A DNA stretch of 64,000 bases from Fasciolopsis buskii (lineage: Eukaryota; Platyhelminthes; Trematoda; Plagiorchiida; Fasciolidae). Location of the stretch: assembly GCA_008360955.1 (NCBI GenBank), contig LUCM01005765.1, positions 227,770 to 291,769 of the forward strand, written 5' to 3'. The position numbers and the translations under genes were made by a program. The notes under the pieces are model-generated. The model was not told where the DNA came from. It made no database searches and saw only the letters and a list, made by a program, of their open reading frames with translations. Shown piece after piece: positions 12,901-24,950 of the stretch (position 1 is its first letter; each line of letters starts with the position of its first letter).

Positions 12901-15363
12901 CATTTTCATTTGATTGGTCGGTGCCTATAACTAGCCTACTATTCTTAAAATCCAAATAGCTTCAGCGCAAATTCAGGTCGCAATGGAAAGGGTTTGTACT
13001 ACAAATGATGAGCTGACGTTTATCTTCGGTCATTCTGTGACGTTCGCGCAGCCACCACGACTGCTGATATTGCCTTAACGAATCAAAGTACAGTCTACCC
13101 GTCTACGGAGTATTACTTTTCCTTTCTTACACCTAGCATCGCTCTTTTTAGGATGTTCTACAGCTTTACTCCGGTTTGCCAGGAGTGGTCTCCATAATCC
13201 GCCGCTGACGCCTCGAACTTGTCATGTGTGATAAGCTCTCCACTACTTTGCTCTCTCTTGAACAGGAAAAGCGTCTTAGCGGTCCGACCATACTTTTGTG
13301 TATGAGCATGAAGAAATAAGGCAGAGCAATCAATTCATTTGACTCTTTTGCCTTCCTAATTTGGGCAGAACACAAATTGATGGTTTTTGGTTGAGGGACC
13401 CTGAGGTCACGATTCTAATCCGAATAGCGTAGCGCACAATCATCACGGCATATTGGCCGAATTCGAATATGGTGAACAATGAACGTCTGAAGTATGAATC
13501 ATGACGTGACCTCGATCATGTATTGAAATCACCTTCGATCTGAATCAGGCCAAAGAATGGATGGGCCGTATGAAACCTACCATGTAAAAGTTTGTGGTCC
13601 AATAACAAAGTGTTAGAAATACGGGACGAGTAATCGACCTTTCCAGTAACGCGGTTTATCTTTCCCAAAACCGATCTAGTATATGAATCTGATTGGGATA
13701 ACAGGACAAGACCATTTGGTGTTAGACAGACTGTGATTGGAAAGTCTTCCGTCTAAATACCGGTAATTATTTGCATGCTATGGACAAAGGTGAATACACT
13801 TTCAATTATTTTATCTTCGAATATCTTCAGGTGTCTTCATAATCGAAATTGCGTTTTCGTTTAATCAGACCCATTTGTTCCGATAACTGTAAATACACAA
13901 GCTACCCTAAACCGGCCACCATAGGTGGGCCTTGGAATTCCAAGCAGTGTCAAGACGTTTTCCATGGTTGTGTAAAACACCAAACCAAGACAAAATTTAG
14001 GTTTGAACAAGAAAGTCTTTGAGGTCGTGAACTTATCAACCCCCTTTTATTGATCACAAAATATCTAGCTCAGTCGTCTTTATGGACTTAAGAATAACAT
14101 CTTAGTCACAGACTGACCGAACACCATTCCCTAACAATCTATTTATGGTTTCATTTGAGGATTCCGTGTTTCATTCTGCGTAGTCACTTTTTCACTCGCA
14201 GCGGTGCGTCCATGTTAACGTACTCGTCATGCCAGGATAAATGATATTCTAACGGATCACGTTTGTCTGTGCGCGGTTCACTGTTTTACTGAACTGACAG
14301 ACCGAAAACGTGTCCAACTACATCTCTAGATCGATAACGTTCTGTTTCTGGCAAATAACTATTCAACAGATTGGAAAATTTGTGTTGATCGTAGCTCAGG
14401 TTGTTGGTTTCCATGAAATTCTGGTCGTAAACATGTCATCACCAGTCAAGGTGACATCGCCAGTGCATGTGTACAGTCGTTGCGAGTATTCTTTGTCTAT
14501 GGGGTTGTCAACAACCCCATGAAAATAACTATTTATTCGGAATACGCCGAGCACAGCACCATGTTGAATCCATTCACTTCCGTTTCTTGCCCGTGTTTGC
14601 TTATGTCAGAAAGTCAACAACTGCGTTTAGATATTTCATATAAGCATTCCCACGGAGTTATTATTAGGTTAAATCATAGGCCTGTAGTCTTTGCTAGGTC
14701 CCTAGAATAGCCGCGCCGACGAGTGACGATGTGGCCTCAACCGTGTCGGATCACCACCCATCGGCTGTTAGGCCAACTCAAAGTCTTACGGAATTTCACG
14801 GTGATTTTACAATTAGTGACACCGGTTTTCCAGGAGCCTTAATCTGGTTTAATCGCACAGATTTTTTGGAAAACGTACATAGTGAACCGAGCACATCATG
14901 TATGAACCATTGTACCGACTAAAATGTCTTGGTTGAATATTGTGAAATTCGTCAAAACCCGTGGATCTGATGGAGAAATGGTTGTCGATTTCGAGTCAGA
15001 ACTTGGCATGAAGTTAGTGAACGATGGATTAAGTCTACTGAACGAAGGCAAATCCGGATTAGTTACTCTTACAAGCCAATCAGGATGGAAGAACTTGAAT
15101 TAACAATAAGTCGTACTGTTTGGCTTGTCAAACCGGTTGACTTGACCAACTGTTCCTATCACTACTGGTTGGCCTTACGTCATCAGTATCCGATGTGTGT
15201 ATGTATGTATGCGCGTGTGAGTGGAACTTACGTTGCGTTCCTCCAATGTGTATCCAAGCGACTTAAGACCTTGATGAAGTTCCATGGGGGAAATGCTATT
15301 GTTTCCGTCTGTGTCCAACGTACTGAACAAACGTAGATATCCTTCTTGAGAACGTCCTGACAT
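6968..15363 (-). CDS. Six-EF-hand calcium-binding protein, six coding exons
   Basis: The exons, in transcript order, are 15232-15363, 11971-12059, 11135-11282, 9946-10040 and 6968-7187, with all joins in phase and GT-AG ends (five coding exons are certain; a 5' non-coding exon is possible because TTTAGCAG sits just before the ATG). The joined protein has 227 residues. Six canonical 12-residue EF loops start at D17, D51, D96, D130, D164 and D200, each with D at position 1, G at position 6 (N in the first) and E at position 12, so all should bind calcium. The loops form three pairs. Pairs one and two share an exon layout: the odd hand ends at phase 0, then the even hand sits on its own 89- or 95-base exon ending in phase 2. 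Pair three is on one exon. There is no signal peptide or membrane segment, so it is probably cytosolic. It is calmodulin-like, but has six hands rather than four; the exact family is not recognised. Confidence 0.9.
8150..8300 (-). repeat. Dispersed repeat R, copy 1
   Basis: On the minus strand this shares a core with copies at 8.8, 14.4, 51.4 and 59.5 kb: a stretch like 'GACGATGTCACC', usually followed by 'GGTGATGAAACGTT'. It lies in the last intron of the EF-hand gene. The class is not known; it may be the 3' end of a LINE or a SINE body. Confidence 0.45.
8505..8635 (-). mobile_element. tRNA-derived SINE, intact head
   Basis: On the minus strand, a tRNA-like head (A box near TAGCTAAGCGAATGAGG, B box GGTTCGAACCC) is followed by a body ending in GGAAAATGATGTACACTGCT. 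The same tail is seen in the copies at 9.4, 36.7 and 41.8 kb. The head together with a shared non-tRNA tail argues against a functional tRNA gene. It sits in an intron of the EF-hand gene. Confidence 0.75.
8760..8950 (+). repeat. Dispersed repeat R, copy 2
   Basis: The stretch GACGATGTTACCTTGACCGG, followed by TGATGAAAGGTTC, matches the core of the R family. It is in the opposite orientation to the copy at 8150-8300, so the two form an inverted pair around the SINE at 8.5 kb, within the same intron. Confidence 0.5.
9395..9500 (-). mobile_element. tRNA-derived SINE, second intronic copy
   Basis: The minus strand carries a tRNA-like head with B box GGTTCGAACCC and a diverged tail (AATGAATACACATTATTGTC, then a TCATTA end) aligning with the tail of the 8.5 kb SINE. 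It is older or more mutated than that copy and has the same orientation as the host gene. Confidence 0.65.
11455..11560 (-). repeat. tRNA-like sequence, possible old SINE head
   Basis: On the minus strand, GGTTCAGTGGTTAGCATTAC resembles a tRNA A-box region and GGATCGGTTCATAGG a degraded B box. The spacing fits a tRNA-derived element, but no shared tail is visible. It is in an EF-hand gene intron. Confidence 0.3.
12060..15231. other. First intron of the EF-hand gene
   Basis: This stretch has a donor GTAAGT at its upstream end (15226-15231 on the minus strand) and an acceptor TTTGACAG at its downstream end (near 12060). Apart from the R repeat at 14.4 kb, no exon, RNA or mobile element could be supported. 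Confidence 0.6.
14370..14530 (-). repeat. Dispersed repeat R, copy 3, ending in a palindrome
   Basis: The minus strand holds the R core (GGCGATGTCACCTTGACTGG, then TGATGACATGTT). At one edge is a perfect inverted repeat at 14499-14520: two 10-base arms (ATGGGGTTGT and ACAACCCCAT) around a two-base centre, CA. Confidence 0.5.
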
Positions 15364-15392
15364 TCTGCTAAACGAGATCGGTCTACTGGTTT

Positions 15393-15393
15393 A

Positions 15394-15424
<31 letters not shown>
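15393..15424. repeat. AT dinucleotide run
   Basis: An interrupted (TA)n microsatellite lies just upstream of the first EF-hand coding exon. Similar short AT runs occur at 28456-28478, 53214-53236, 57355-57369 and 57536-57558. Confidence 0.9.
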
Positions 15425-18400
15425 CTTCTGGCCGATTAACTCCCAAGCACGGTTAGCGATCTAAAGTAAGGAAAAACAATCAGACAGTGGCGGAAGTTCA
15501 GTATTTTATAGTTCAGGTTAACTTAAAAATGGGTGATCTAAGTCCTGTCTAGGGAAATAATTATCAAAGAGGATCGATATCGATTAGAAATCTAATAGAA
15601 CGCGCTCCCGAGATAACATCAGAAAATCAACCAATATTAACTAAAGTAAAACGACCTAATCCCCTATGTCACAAACTGCCGAGAACGTTCCACAGACTGT
15701 AAACAATTCGAAGTTATCCGAGACTGACAAATAATACACAAAAATGTCATCTGGAAAATGATATAGTCGAATAATCTATTGGTTTTATACCAATAAACAA
15801 AATAAAGCATAGCCCAGACTTACGTTTTCCGAGGATTCAGATCACGATTTCAGCAATCAGTATTTAACAATTGCCACACATAATTATATACTATCGACAA
15901 TCCTTTGAAGCCCCGTGGATTGTCAGCGTGAAACGTGGGACTCATACATTTGTGGTTCGATCAGGCAAATTGATCTCCTCATGACTAGCAGCTTATGTGG
16001 GCCGTTAGCCTTGATAGTCGATAGTTATTAGCAAATCTAGAGTATACAGAAAAACACCGCTAATCGCCAAGGTACCGTTTCGATCGAGCCAAATAAAATA
16101 GATAAAGCGAAAATATGTTCTACGGACTCCAGGGTTGCAACACCTGACATCACGAGCGAGTTCCATTGAAAAACTTTTGAACGTTTGGCAAGAATTTAAA
16201 AATTTCCATTTCTTTTTTTTGTACTTCATCAGCCCCATGACATCGATGAACAAACCATTTGTGTGTTTATCGTACAGCTTTCTTTTTTGATGCAGCTCGT
16301 AGGATTTGGGATTTTGTAATGCACGTGGATAATCGTTACGATCAGTGTTCGCGGGCTTACACATTCAAAGTTCAGGAAAAATAAATGCATAAAACTAAAT
16401 TCCACAAACGCTTCATTGTCAAATTGAAAACACCTGTGATTTCTAGGGCCAGTCCAAGTTTGTCGAACAAGACACTATTGTCAGAATCCAGTGGAACAGA
16501 CTAAAACGCACGTCCAAACCGGAAGTCGTGTTGAGAACACCATACTCTGTTTTCAGTGCAGCCTCAGTCTGGTCAAAATGGACAAACCGATACGGTGATT
16601 TATCCAGTTTCAACTTTGGTGTGTGCGCTGACCGGGATAGAGGCGGCGGGAAGGGACTGAGATCAACAATTCAACCACGAGCACACATTCCATCCATCTG
16701 CACTCACGCACCATTGTAATCCATTTTGCATTCACATGACATTGTTGCTCTTGAATCACGTGCCCACATCCAAACCGATTAGTATAAGTGAGGTGAACAA
16801 AAACACTGAGATCTGGTCTGCGGTCGGTGATCGGCTGGCCAGTAAGGGCTTGAGGTATCACGTGAGGACAACCTGTTCGTCATTCACTTGTGAGCTGAGC
16901 TATCAACGCAGAGGGCGCAATCGTCTCAACTAGCAAATGAACCCTTAAGCCAAATGTTGCGATTAGCTGTGGGTCGATTATGTAGTTGTCATAGCAATAG
17001 CAATTAGGCCCGAAAATTTCGTGCACAAATTTCGCGAGGATCGTTGTCGAGGCAGAAAAAACCGTATCCTTCGTCGAAAGTCGTAGACTGGGCAGGACTC
17101 AAACACGACCGATGAGTGAGGTGCTTGCAGTGAAGCAGTTAGTGGTAATCGAACGGAACTCACCGAACCTGATGGTTAGCTCAGACGTTGTCCCGATACG
17201 CGGAAGATTGGATTCTTGCTTTTGCATCGGCTACGAAACTGCTTCTTTCAGTGCGTACTGGTCCGAAATCATTTTGTCAAGTCCGATAATTATCAGCTCT
17301 GAAGACAGGAGGAGTTTCGATCGACCAAGCAGGGCTAACAACAAAGCCGCATGACACCAAGTATTGGATTTGCTCATAGCAAATAGGAGTTTCGTAATTG
17401 ACCGTGACATCTATGCGAGAATTAAGTACCAACTGGAGCAGTCAAACGAATCAAGAATCAGTGACCGTGACACCAGAGTACGGGACAGTAATTACAAGCT
17501 GATTCTCAAACCTGTTTTTGTCCATCTCGTTTGAGCTAGTCAGTGTGGAGGTGCATGTGTGATGTAAGCACAACTATGACATCCGAAATCAGGATGGACT
17601 GCAATGGTGTGTGTGTGTCTACGAGTGGGTGGGTGTAATGTCTAAATAAGCGAAAAGCTGTCCGGGATTTAATCTTGTGTTTTAAAAGTAGCGGTCGCAC
17701 CTACGGATTAGGTGATGAGTACTTTTTGTAGGATGATATTCTTGCTGGGTCAGTGACAGTTGATATGACTTGACAAGTCTCTTTAGCCAGCAAAGAAGAC
17801 GGTGCATCCAGGTTTAAGTGGTGGACCTATTTTGCTAGATTCTGTGGGACTTCGTGAACCAATCAGGAAGCATTTAAATACGTCGAAAAAATGCAGGGAG
17901 ATTGGACCGGGGATAGTATTCCAGAGCCTGACTCAGGTCCTCTTGTTCTCGATTCTTTCGGAGGATCGCCTTAGAGCTCGACCCACTAAGCTGACTGAAA
18001 ATGAGTGACTACTGGAATACGTCATCACGAATGAGGCTAGAACAAGCAGTTTATCCTTGCGATTCTAAGCTATAATCGGTTGGATAGTGATTTTTGAAGG
18101 AACGGAGGTTACTGCATCCCGTCCGAGGGATGGCTTTCTCAGGCACTCTCACAGAGGGTTTCAGCGGTGAGATACTTTTGAAGTGTCATCGTATGTTTAT
18201 CTCGCATGTTGCACGATGGATATTTGATACCTACGAAGTTTCTGTGGCACCCTGTTCTCATTGAATTCCTTATCAGTGCTCGTTTTATCCCCTCCGATTC
18301 ATTCGTGACCCTGTTCTTAGAATAAATCTTCCTTGTATGAGCGAAAGTGATCTGGCAAAGTCCCAGTCTTGCCTCAGCGCACCAAAGCTCGAAAATTATG

Positions 18401-20079
18401 TACTCTGTCCTGTCCCAGTCGAGTTTGTACACACACTGATAGATTGCGGATTCTAGCGATACTTCTTTCCAGACTTCATTTTGACAAATGCGATCGTTTA
18501 TTCTTTTACCTAACAATCAAAGGTTATTCGTGCAACGGGCCTGTTCGAAAAAACCTAGAGTCTGATTCATGACTAATTTGCCATACCTCAGAATGAAACG
18601 GTCACCCACGTATCGCCGTTACACGAGTAGCTCATCTACGGTGTGGGCCAGCACGCTGTTTCCTAATAAAATAAAAACAAAATATGTCAGAAATAAACGT
18701 GTTTAGGGGTGAGTTCGCCTGAATCCCCTCTCTGCTTGCTTGTTCATTTTACCGTGAATGTCGAGCTGTATGTTAATGACCACTGCAAGAGTAGTTCTTT
18801 TAGACTGTTTTTTTCTGAACATAACTAATACTAGTGTCTCGTCTAGTGATGAATTAACACAAGCACTTAATCAACTTCAACCGGGGAGAATTGGCGTATA
18901 GAGATGTCATCGCCAGCGAAGCTGTTATCCGTACCACCATGTTGCGTCCATGCATAGGTTCACCCTACTGGGAAATATATTTTTCGCTACCATGTGAGAG
19001 ATGTGTCTGAATGAATTCTATACTATTCCCCATTTCATTTCGGAGTTACGTCAAACACACTCTGGAATTATGTCAAAACTGTTTGGAAGTATCATTCAAC
19101 CGGCCTACTGAGACCTCGTTTGCACAAGTCTGAAACGTGATCGGTCTATCACGGTGACATTTGTGCGTACGTAGTCTGAGGCACACTGATCTGCGAGCAG
19201 GTGCACTGTTTCGACGTCCAATAAATGCGAGACATGACCTTCATTCAGTTTCCAATATTTTTGAAGTGAATCTGAGTAACTTTGACATGATACGGAAATA
19301 ACGCGGGAAAACAGTATAGTAATTCAGCAAGCCATTGAGCCGTCGAGTGGTCAAAAGAGCCACTCACATCTAGGTTTGGCCTAAATGGTACACCTGGCTT
19401 GTGAATCTTCGACAGTCCGCTAAGACGTTGTAAGATCCATTCTGTTGATTGCATCCATCCAATTAGTATTTTTGATACAAAGTTCCGAGTGATCAAGGTT
19501 ACGAAGTGTTGAGTTAACTTACCATGCATTACATGATTCTGCTGTCACTTGTCCACTTTTGTCCATCGTTCAACAGCGTCTGACCTTCGGTTTATTGGAG
19601 TCCCGGTCTAAAGCGGTATCCAGACAAGATTTCTCAAAACGTATACATCAAAGATACATCATTAGTGGACTAATAATCGCACCATGTGACTTTTTGCTAT
19701 TAGTATAAAGAAATGTTCATTCACGTAATATAAGACCATGGCTACACAAACTACCGAAGACCATTAGGCAATGACTGTACGCTGCTAACCACCAAAAACT
19801 GCCCAAAGTTGGATTTTTTTATCTTCACATTTGTTTCGTGATATGATTGGCATCTCGTTGGTATAGTAGCGAAATTTCACAGCCCACAGGTAAGGCAATA
19901 ACAATATGCTTCTTCCGTCGATAATTTCCCACTGATTCGTTATCTACTGAGATTAGAATAGACCTGTTTCCCTCCTGAGTGTCAACAGTACTAATAAACA
20001 CAATATTCCAGGAGCCAGTCGAATTCCCTAACTGATCCCAGCTTTTTGGTGTTAGTTTTCACTCCGGTCATTTATTAAG
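15425..20079. other. Intergenic stretch with no assignable gene
   Basis: I could not support any gene here. The longest frames are 16005-16364 (minus, 119 codons, lysine- and tyrosine-rich, with KYKKKKWKF) and 18139-18516 (minus, 125 codons). Neither has clear splice signals or a recognised motif, and neither matches the LINE families seen elsewhere. They may be remnants of unknown elements or chance frames. The promoter of the EF-hand gene should lie at the left end but was not identified. Confidence 0.4.
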
Positions 20080-21975
20080 CTCACAAATATCTCTCGTTTT
20101 GGGTTACTACTTCATACCATCATCTGCCTAAATTGAAGAAAAATGAAACATCGACTACAAATTAGCAAACTAAAGAACCACACGGAAGAAGAAAGGTTTC
20201 AAATGCAAAAATATCACTGCCTGGGGGATTTTGACGACCGTAACCCAGAAGTCTAACTTCACCCACACGAGCTAGTCCACTGGGAAAACCTTTCATGCAT
20301 ATACCCTTGTCATCTACTAACCACATCAAACCATACTCGGACTATCCCTGTCTTGATGAACGGCGTACAATAAGGCAGTCGTTCTGTGAGAATGCAAAAA
20401 TATGCTCCAAACATTTCAGCCTATTCTCATTTAGTGCCTGTTTTAAAGACTGGACCTTAAAACCCAGTAGCTCACGCCAAAACTCTGAGCTAATCACAAA
20501 CGTCTTCCATCATATTCTACCCGTACAATGAGGCAGTCATTCTGTGACCATGTAGAAATATGTCACCAATACCTCAAGCTATTCGGATTTATTGCCTGTT
20601 TTAGAGACTACACCATAAGAACCCGTAACTCCGACATAATTCCTGAAGTAATCACAAAATTCTTCCATCATATTATACCCATATTACGAATACAACGGTG
20701 TTCAAACAGCGAAAGACATCGGATGCCTGCAGTTATCAGTTTTCGTGTTTCGCAGCCGTAAACTAATACCGAACACGCTGCTAACGTGTATACTCGACGT
20801 TTGGTCGATAGCTGGATATCATGCCGACAACACACACGCCTGAAATTAGCGAAAACCAATCGAGCCTTCTGTATACTTGAAGATACCTCTTCCGTTATAC
20901 GAGGCCCAGGTAACATCCAACTACTCGAGTAACTAAATTTGTCCGACTCACCCAGTCGTTTCTCTTACAAGAACAAGGTTCGGCTTTGTGCCGACTGAGT
21001 CCTGCAAAAGCAGTTTACATTTGGAAGGAGCGAAAAGGTATTCCAAACATACATTCGCTGTCGCAATGACGACAAAGAAAAACCTGCAAAATACTTGGGC
21101 ATTCACTGATTAGGACAAAAACATTTGCATATCATGTGAGAAAAATTCTCGTATGAGCAAATATCAACTACCGGCATTTCCACACGAGAATAGGGCTAGC
21201 TTCATAAACACCTCAATGACAAAGCTAAGAACATACGTTGAAAGGAACAATCATGACACACCCCGATTCTCGTCCTGAACTCAAATGAAAGAGAACCGTA
21301 GGCACGAATTCCCCTTCAGTTATAACCACACACAGATTGGATGTGTGAACAGAAATTCATCTGGAACATCATTCAGTCACATGCAGCACGAAAGGATAAC
21401 ACGATCAACTGAGACGCAGGGCACATTTCGATCAAGAATGATAAAAGTCGTAGGTCTACCTCGCACGTGCCCGCATTCAAGGATCTGTTGCAAAGTGAAA
21501 ATGTGGTCAGTAGAAAGATAACCGGAACAGAAACCCACTTGATTCTCAACTAAACACCCTTTGTCAGCACTAGTTGATCGATGGAGTATGATGCTTGCGA
21601 ACAGTTTGAATGCAATGTTTACTACACTAATTCCGCTGTGGTATTCACATGAGCATCTATCACCCGTCTTGCGAATCGACACGATTACCAATTCAAGTCG
21701 GACTCCAGAAACAACGACGGTCCAGACGGTGAACCAGTGTACTGTAGGATTCTTTAATCAGTTCGCTTACATTCGATTCCCGTGGACCAACATTCCTATT
21801 CCGTCGTTGAACGTGGTGTTAATTTCGTCACTTGAAACAGAGTCACTGCTTTTAGCCTTGCCTATAAAAAATTCTAATCCGTGGGATATTGTAGCTGATA
21901 CTAGCTTGGGCGAATCGATAGAACGATTCGGACCTCCGGTTCGTTCAACTTCGACCAAAGTGCATTTGTAACCAT
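20080..21975 (-). mobile_element. LINE family B, copy 1 (decayed)
   Basis: Reading on the minus strand from 21975, this holds reverse transcriptase pieces, with NQVGFCSGYLSTDHIFTLQQ and a worn 'SVDR' motif at 21377-21691. They are followed by the C-terminal region with VLVYGCET and LFEHRCIRN (20668-20916), then a 3' region reaching about 20080. Next to the stretch matching the plus-strand copy at 31.9-32.6 kb, the YADD region is lost. The 20.1-21.05 kb part is collinear with the copy at 57.7-58.5 kb. Many stops show it is inactive. Confidence 0.75.
20363..20680. repeat. Two-copy tandem duplication inside a LINE
   Basis: Two imperfect units about 159 bases long lie side by side. Both start near GTACAAT (20364 and 20522) and share GGCAGTC-TTCTGTGA, later TGCCTGTTTTA and AGACT. 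The matching LINE copy at 58.1-58.2 kb appears to carry a single unit, so this duplication is specific to the 20 kb copy. Confidence 0.65.
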
Positions 21976-22024
21976 TTGTAGGTCACTACCTTTAAAAATG
22001 TCCCACTTTCCCATCTCGCCCGAC

Positions 22025-22115
22025 TGCAAACCTCGTTAGTTTGGTCTTTCCATCAAAGACTCGAACTAGGGCCCTTGAAACTATGATCCAGTTGGACATA
22101 CGTAACCCGACAGTT
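22025..22115 (-). repeat. tRNA-like sequence, possible SINE head
   Basis: On the minus strand a B-box-like CCTAGTTCGAGTC follows a stretch that could hold a worn A box (GGGTTACGTATG). There is no complete cloverleaf. It is probably a degraded SINE head. Confidence 0.3.
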
Positions 22116-22519
22116 TACCATCTATTTGAAAACTGATCTGTAAGCCACTCCTCCTGCGATGGATTTCAATCAGAATTTCTTCAGCTGCACAGGAAAACCC
22201 CTGCTGATTAAAAATAACACCTAATACAATCTACACCCTATATTAATCCATTTTTGGATGGCAACGCGTGCCCACTAAAACCTTCAATTGACTTCCTTCA
22301 TTTGCTTCCATGTGACTTCTTCGTTCGAGTGCTTATCTTACCAATATGAAATATCCATTTTGGAAACATGTTGCCAAGACCTAAGCCAGGCTCAACGACT
22401 GATCTCACCTTCAAACCGTAGCTGTTCGCGCCATTTCTGTCTTTCCGCGAATTGGATTAAGCCCAAATGAATTAGTTGGTGTCGATGCCCAGCGAATTGT
22501 TTGCGTTGAAGCTTCACCG

Positions 22520-23153
22520 TTAAACTGGGTTCCAGATTTCAGTATCTTCTGTGACATCAGAATCCATAGTCCAAGTAAGATCAGTCAAAACGGAGAAAGC
22601 AAGCATGTCCTGTTCGTAGTACTTCTTTGCACCCGAATAAACTGTAGCCGGAATGGAGTTGGGAGATTTGTTCATTCAGTGCTCAATTGAACTAGTCAAG
22701 GTATTTCGCCGCATTAGTTTCAATATTGTTACGGTTGTCCTCAACGCTCCTGCGGAACTTTTGTTATCCACTGAACGTCATTCGGGTCGTCACGGACACT
22801 CTAACGGGTTCAGATTGTTTAATCTACGTACCTGATATTAAATGATCGTCAGATGCACGAAACTGTGCTACACCAGGTGCTGCATGGTTGAGTGGTATCC
22901 TCCAAATTCGGCTCATGATTGGTGTAATACTCAGAATTATTGATTCTACTGGCTCACGTATTTTGAGACCAATTCTGCATTGTACTGCGGAAAAACAGCT
23001 TGTACTTGTTTTTGTGTCACACCAAAGAAGCATTAGCCTTGAACGGGCATCGTTGATATGGATGTGACGTAAACCGCTGGAGCTAACGTGGCCATTAATC
23101 CTTGTACCGTTAGACGTTGAACTTCATTTTTCACGTCTCCCACAAAGAAAACA
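22520..23153 (-). CDS. Three candidate 3' exons of an unrecognised gene
   Basis: The proposed exons in transcript order are 23038-23153, 22832-22984 and 22520-22641, ending in TAA. The middle exon has the best signals: acceptor TGTTTTTCCGCAG and donor CAG/GTACGT. The joins agree in phase and give about 129 residues with no internal stop. The first intron would be 53 bases with an unusual GC donor (AAG/GCTAAT), which weakens that join. The residues near 22850 (WRIPLNHAAPGVAQF) and near 22540 (LTWTMDSDVTEDTEIW) look coding, but I do not recognise the family. Other frames in the last exon are also open, so the frame there is not certain. Confidence 0.35.
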
Positions 23154-23879
23154 CTATTAGGTGGATTGGTTGCCGTTTTGTACACCGATTTGTTTTAAAC
23201 CTCTTTGCTCGATCTCCTATAGTTTATTGATCGGCAACAAGCCACCCCGGTGGGCTCGCAATACGAGGAACTTCTACGATTCGCGAGCATCCAAATTACG
23301 ATTAGTTCACTCGAGAACCGATCTAAGTAAACTGGCGTGGTCATAACGTTGTTCCACTTCATCCGATCAACTCAGGCCCGAAATCGTGAGGTTTCATTCG
23401 AATATTCTGCAAACTAGGATACTCAGTAATCTTCAACCTGGGCAAACGTTTGGAACGATTGATCGGACATTTCGCAATGCAGTTTGATTGTCCTGTACTA
23501 GTCTTATCTGTTCCCATGAACCGTCTACGAACTGTCTACAAGCACCTTGGCCTGTATACAATGGCCTGCCTAGAGAGGGAAGTTATTTGCAACAGTTCGG
23601 TCCTTTAGAAATCATAAGACCACAGGCCCCTATGATCTTACTCCAAAGCTATCCAAGCACTAAGTAAACTCGGTTGTTACTCAGCCAGAGGCATTATTTG
23701 CTGAAATTAGGGATGGGGAGAGGAGCCCTAGAGTCTGGGAGGATTCTACACTTCTACTTTGTTATACTGTCGGCTTTTACAATTACAAGCTTGCAGTTCA
23801 GCATCTCCACAATCCATGGTACTATGATAACAACAGTAAAATGTCATAAATTGATACGTTAGTAGGCAGACAAGGTTAC

Positions 23880-23996
23880 CTTTTGTTCGGGATTGATCAG
23901 ACCCTTGTTTGCCAATACATCCTCCTGGCAACGTGGAACAGTAATTTGTCGAGCATGATTCGGCAGAACTCCGGTTAGGCAATCGAGGTTCCGGAA
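23880..23996 (-). CDS. Candidate internal exon, unrecognised
   Basis: A 117-base segment with a donor AAAAG/GTAACC and a weaker acceptor TATCAGCAG gives 39 codons, phase 0 at both ends (including QITVPRCQEDVLANKG). A second frame is also open. It lies just upstream of the candidate exons at 22.5-23.15 kb on the same strand and could belong to the same gene. Confidence 0.3.
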
Positions 23997-24639
23997 CTGC
24001 TGATATCTATTGTTATTTACATTCTTTCCGCATACAGTAAGACATTATTCGACGTGAAACTATTCGTTCATCGGTCGCAGCTGCTGGGGTTAAATTGTTT
24101 CACACCTCTCCAGATAATAGAACAGTGACTTATCGAACGAAATTCTATGACTATCATATTTCTGGTAATCCGAACGGCCTTAGAATTTGTTGATTGTGTC
24201 ATTTAATGATGATCAAGAAGAAGAAGTTCAGAGAAGCACATTGCTATTCTCTGCTAACTCTAGTGCCACTCCACGAGTAAAGTGGGAGCCTAGTAAAGTG
24301 CTTCCTCTTGCTTGCCTTCACTAGTGGGCGACGGGAAGGATATCTCTATCTGATCGCTCCCGTTCGTCACGGCAATCAAGGATGTCCTTTTGAAAAGTTT
24401 TCATTACCTCACTGATGGTGAGAAGCCTCCGTGATGAGCAAGCTAAAACTTTGGATTTGACCTGCAAAATCGCTTTGTCTGGTAGCAATCCAAAAGCGGC
24501 TCAAGGTGCCTAAATCGCTTGACGCCGGAGACATCAATGTGTGCCACATACTTCCATAAATGCAGCGGCGCCATCCAGGATTGGTAGTAACCTATGACGT
24601 GTTTCATCGTTGCTTGTGGTTAACAATTTTGTCTATTTA

Positions 24640-24950
24640 GAGAGTTTCTTCTCATATGGTAGTGTTATTGAACAGGTGATCTCCACTGGTATCGCAAAAA
24701 CATGAATATCTCCTATCACTCCATAACATTTCTGATCGGCATGTTGACTTCAGCCCAAGTAGAAGGTAGGCGAGCCTCGGTAACACATTGTTTTCATTTT
24801 GAAAACCCCAGGTTCGAACCCTGGGTGGGATTAGATACGACCACGGACGTTGAGTTCTAATGAGAGCGAAACTTGAGCTAGGTGCTTGTCGAATGCTAGT
24901 TTGACCGGATGACCTGAGTCGTCGGTGCGAATGGCATCCGTTAAGCAAAA
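24640..24950. repeat. Dispersed repeat with tRNA-like B box
   Basis: Around 24812 the plus strand reads GGTTCGAACCCTGGGTGGGA, B-box-like and followed by a body of about 130 bases. From memory, a translation like 'HPGFEPGVF' over this site is common in predicted fluke proteins, which suggests a high-copy repeat. No second copy was found in this window. Confidence 0.4.

Noticed and set aside
16005..16364. 119-codon minus-strand frame with DRNGTLAISG, like part of an EF-hand
   Set aside because: The loop lacks the final glutamate and the paired helix pattern, and no splice sites link it to the EF-hand gene.
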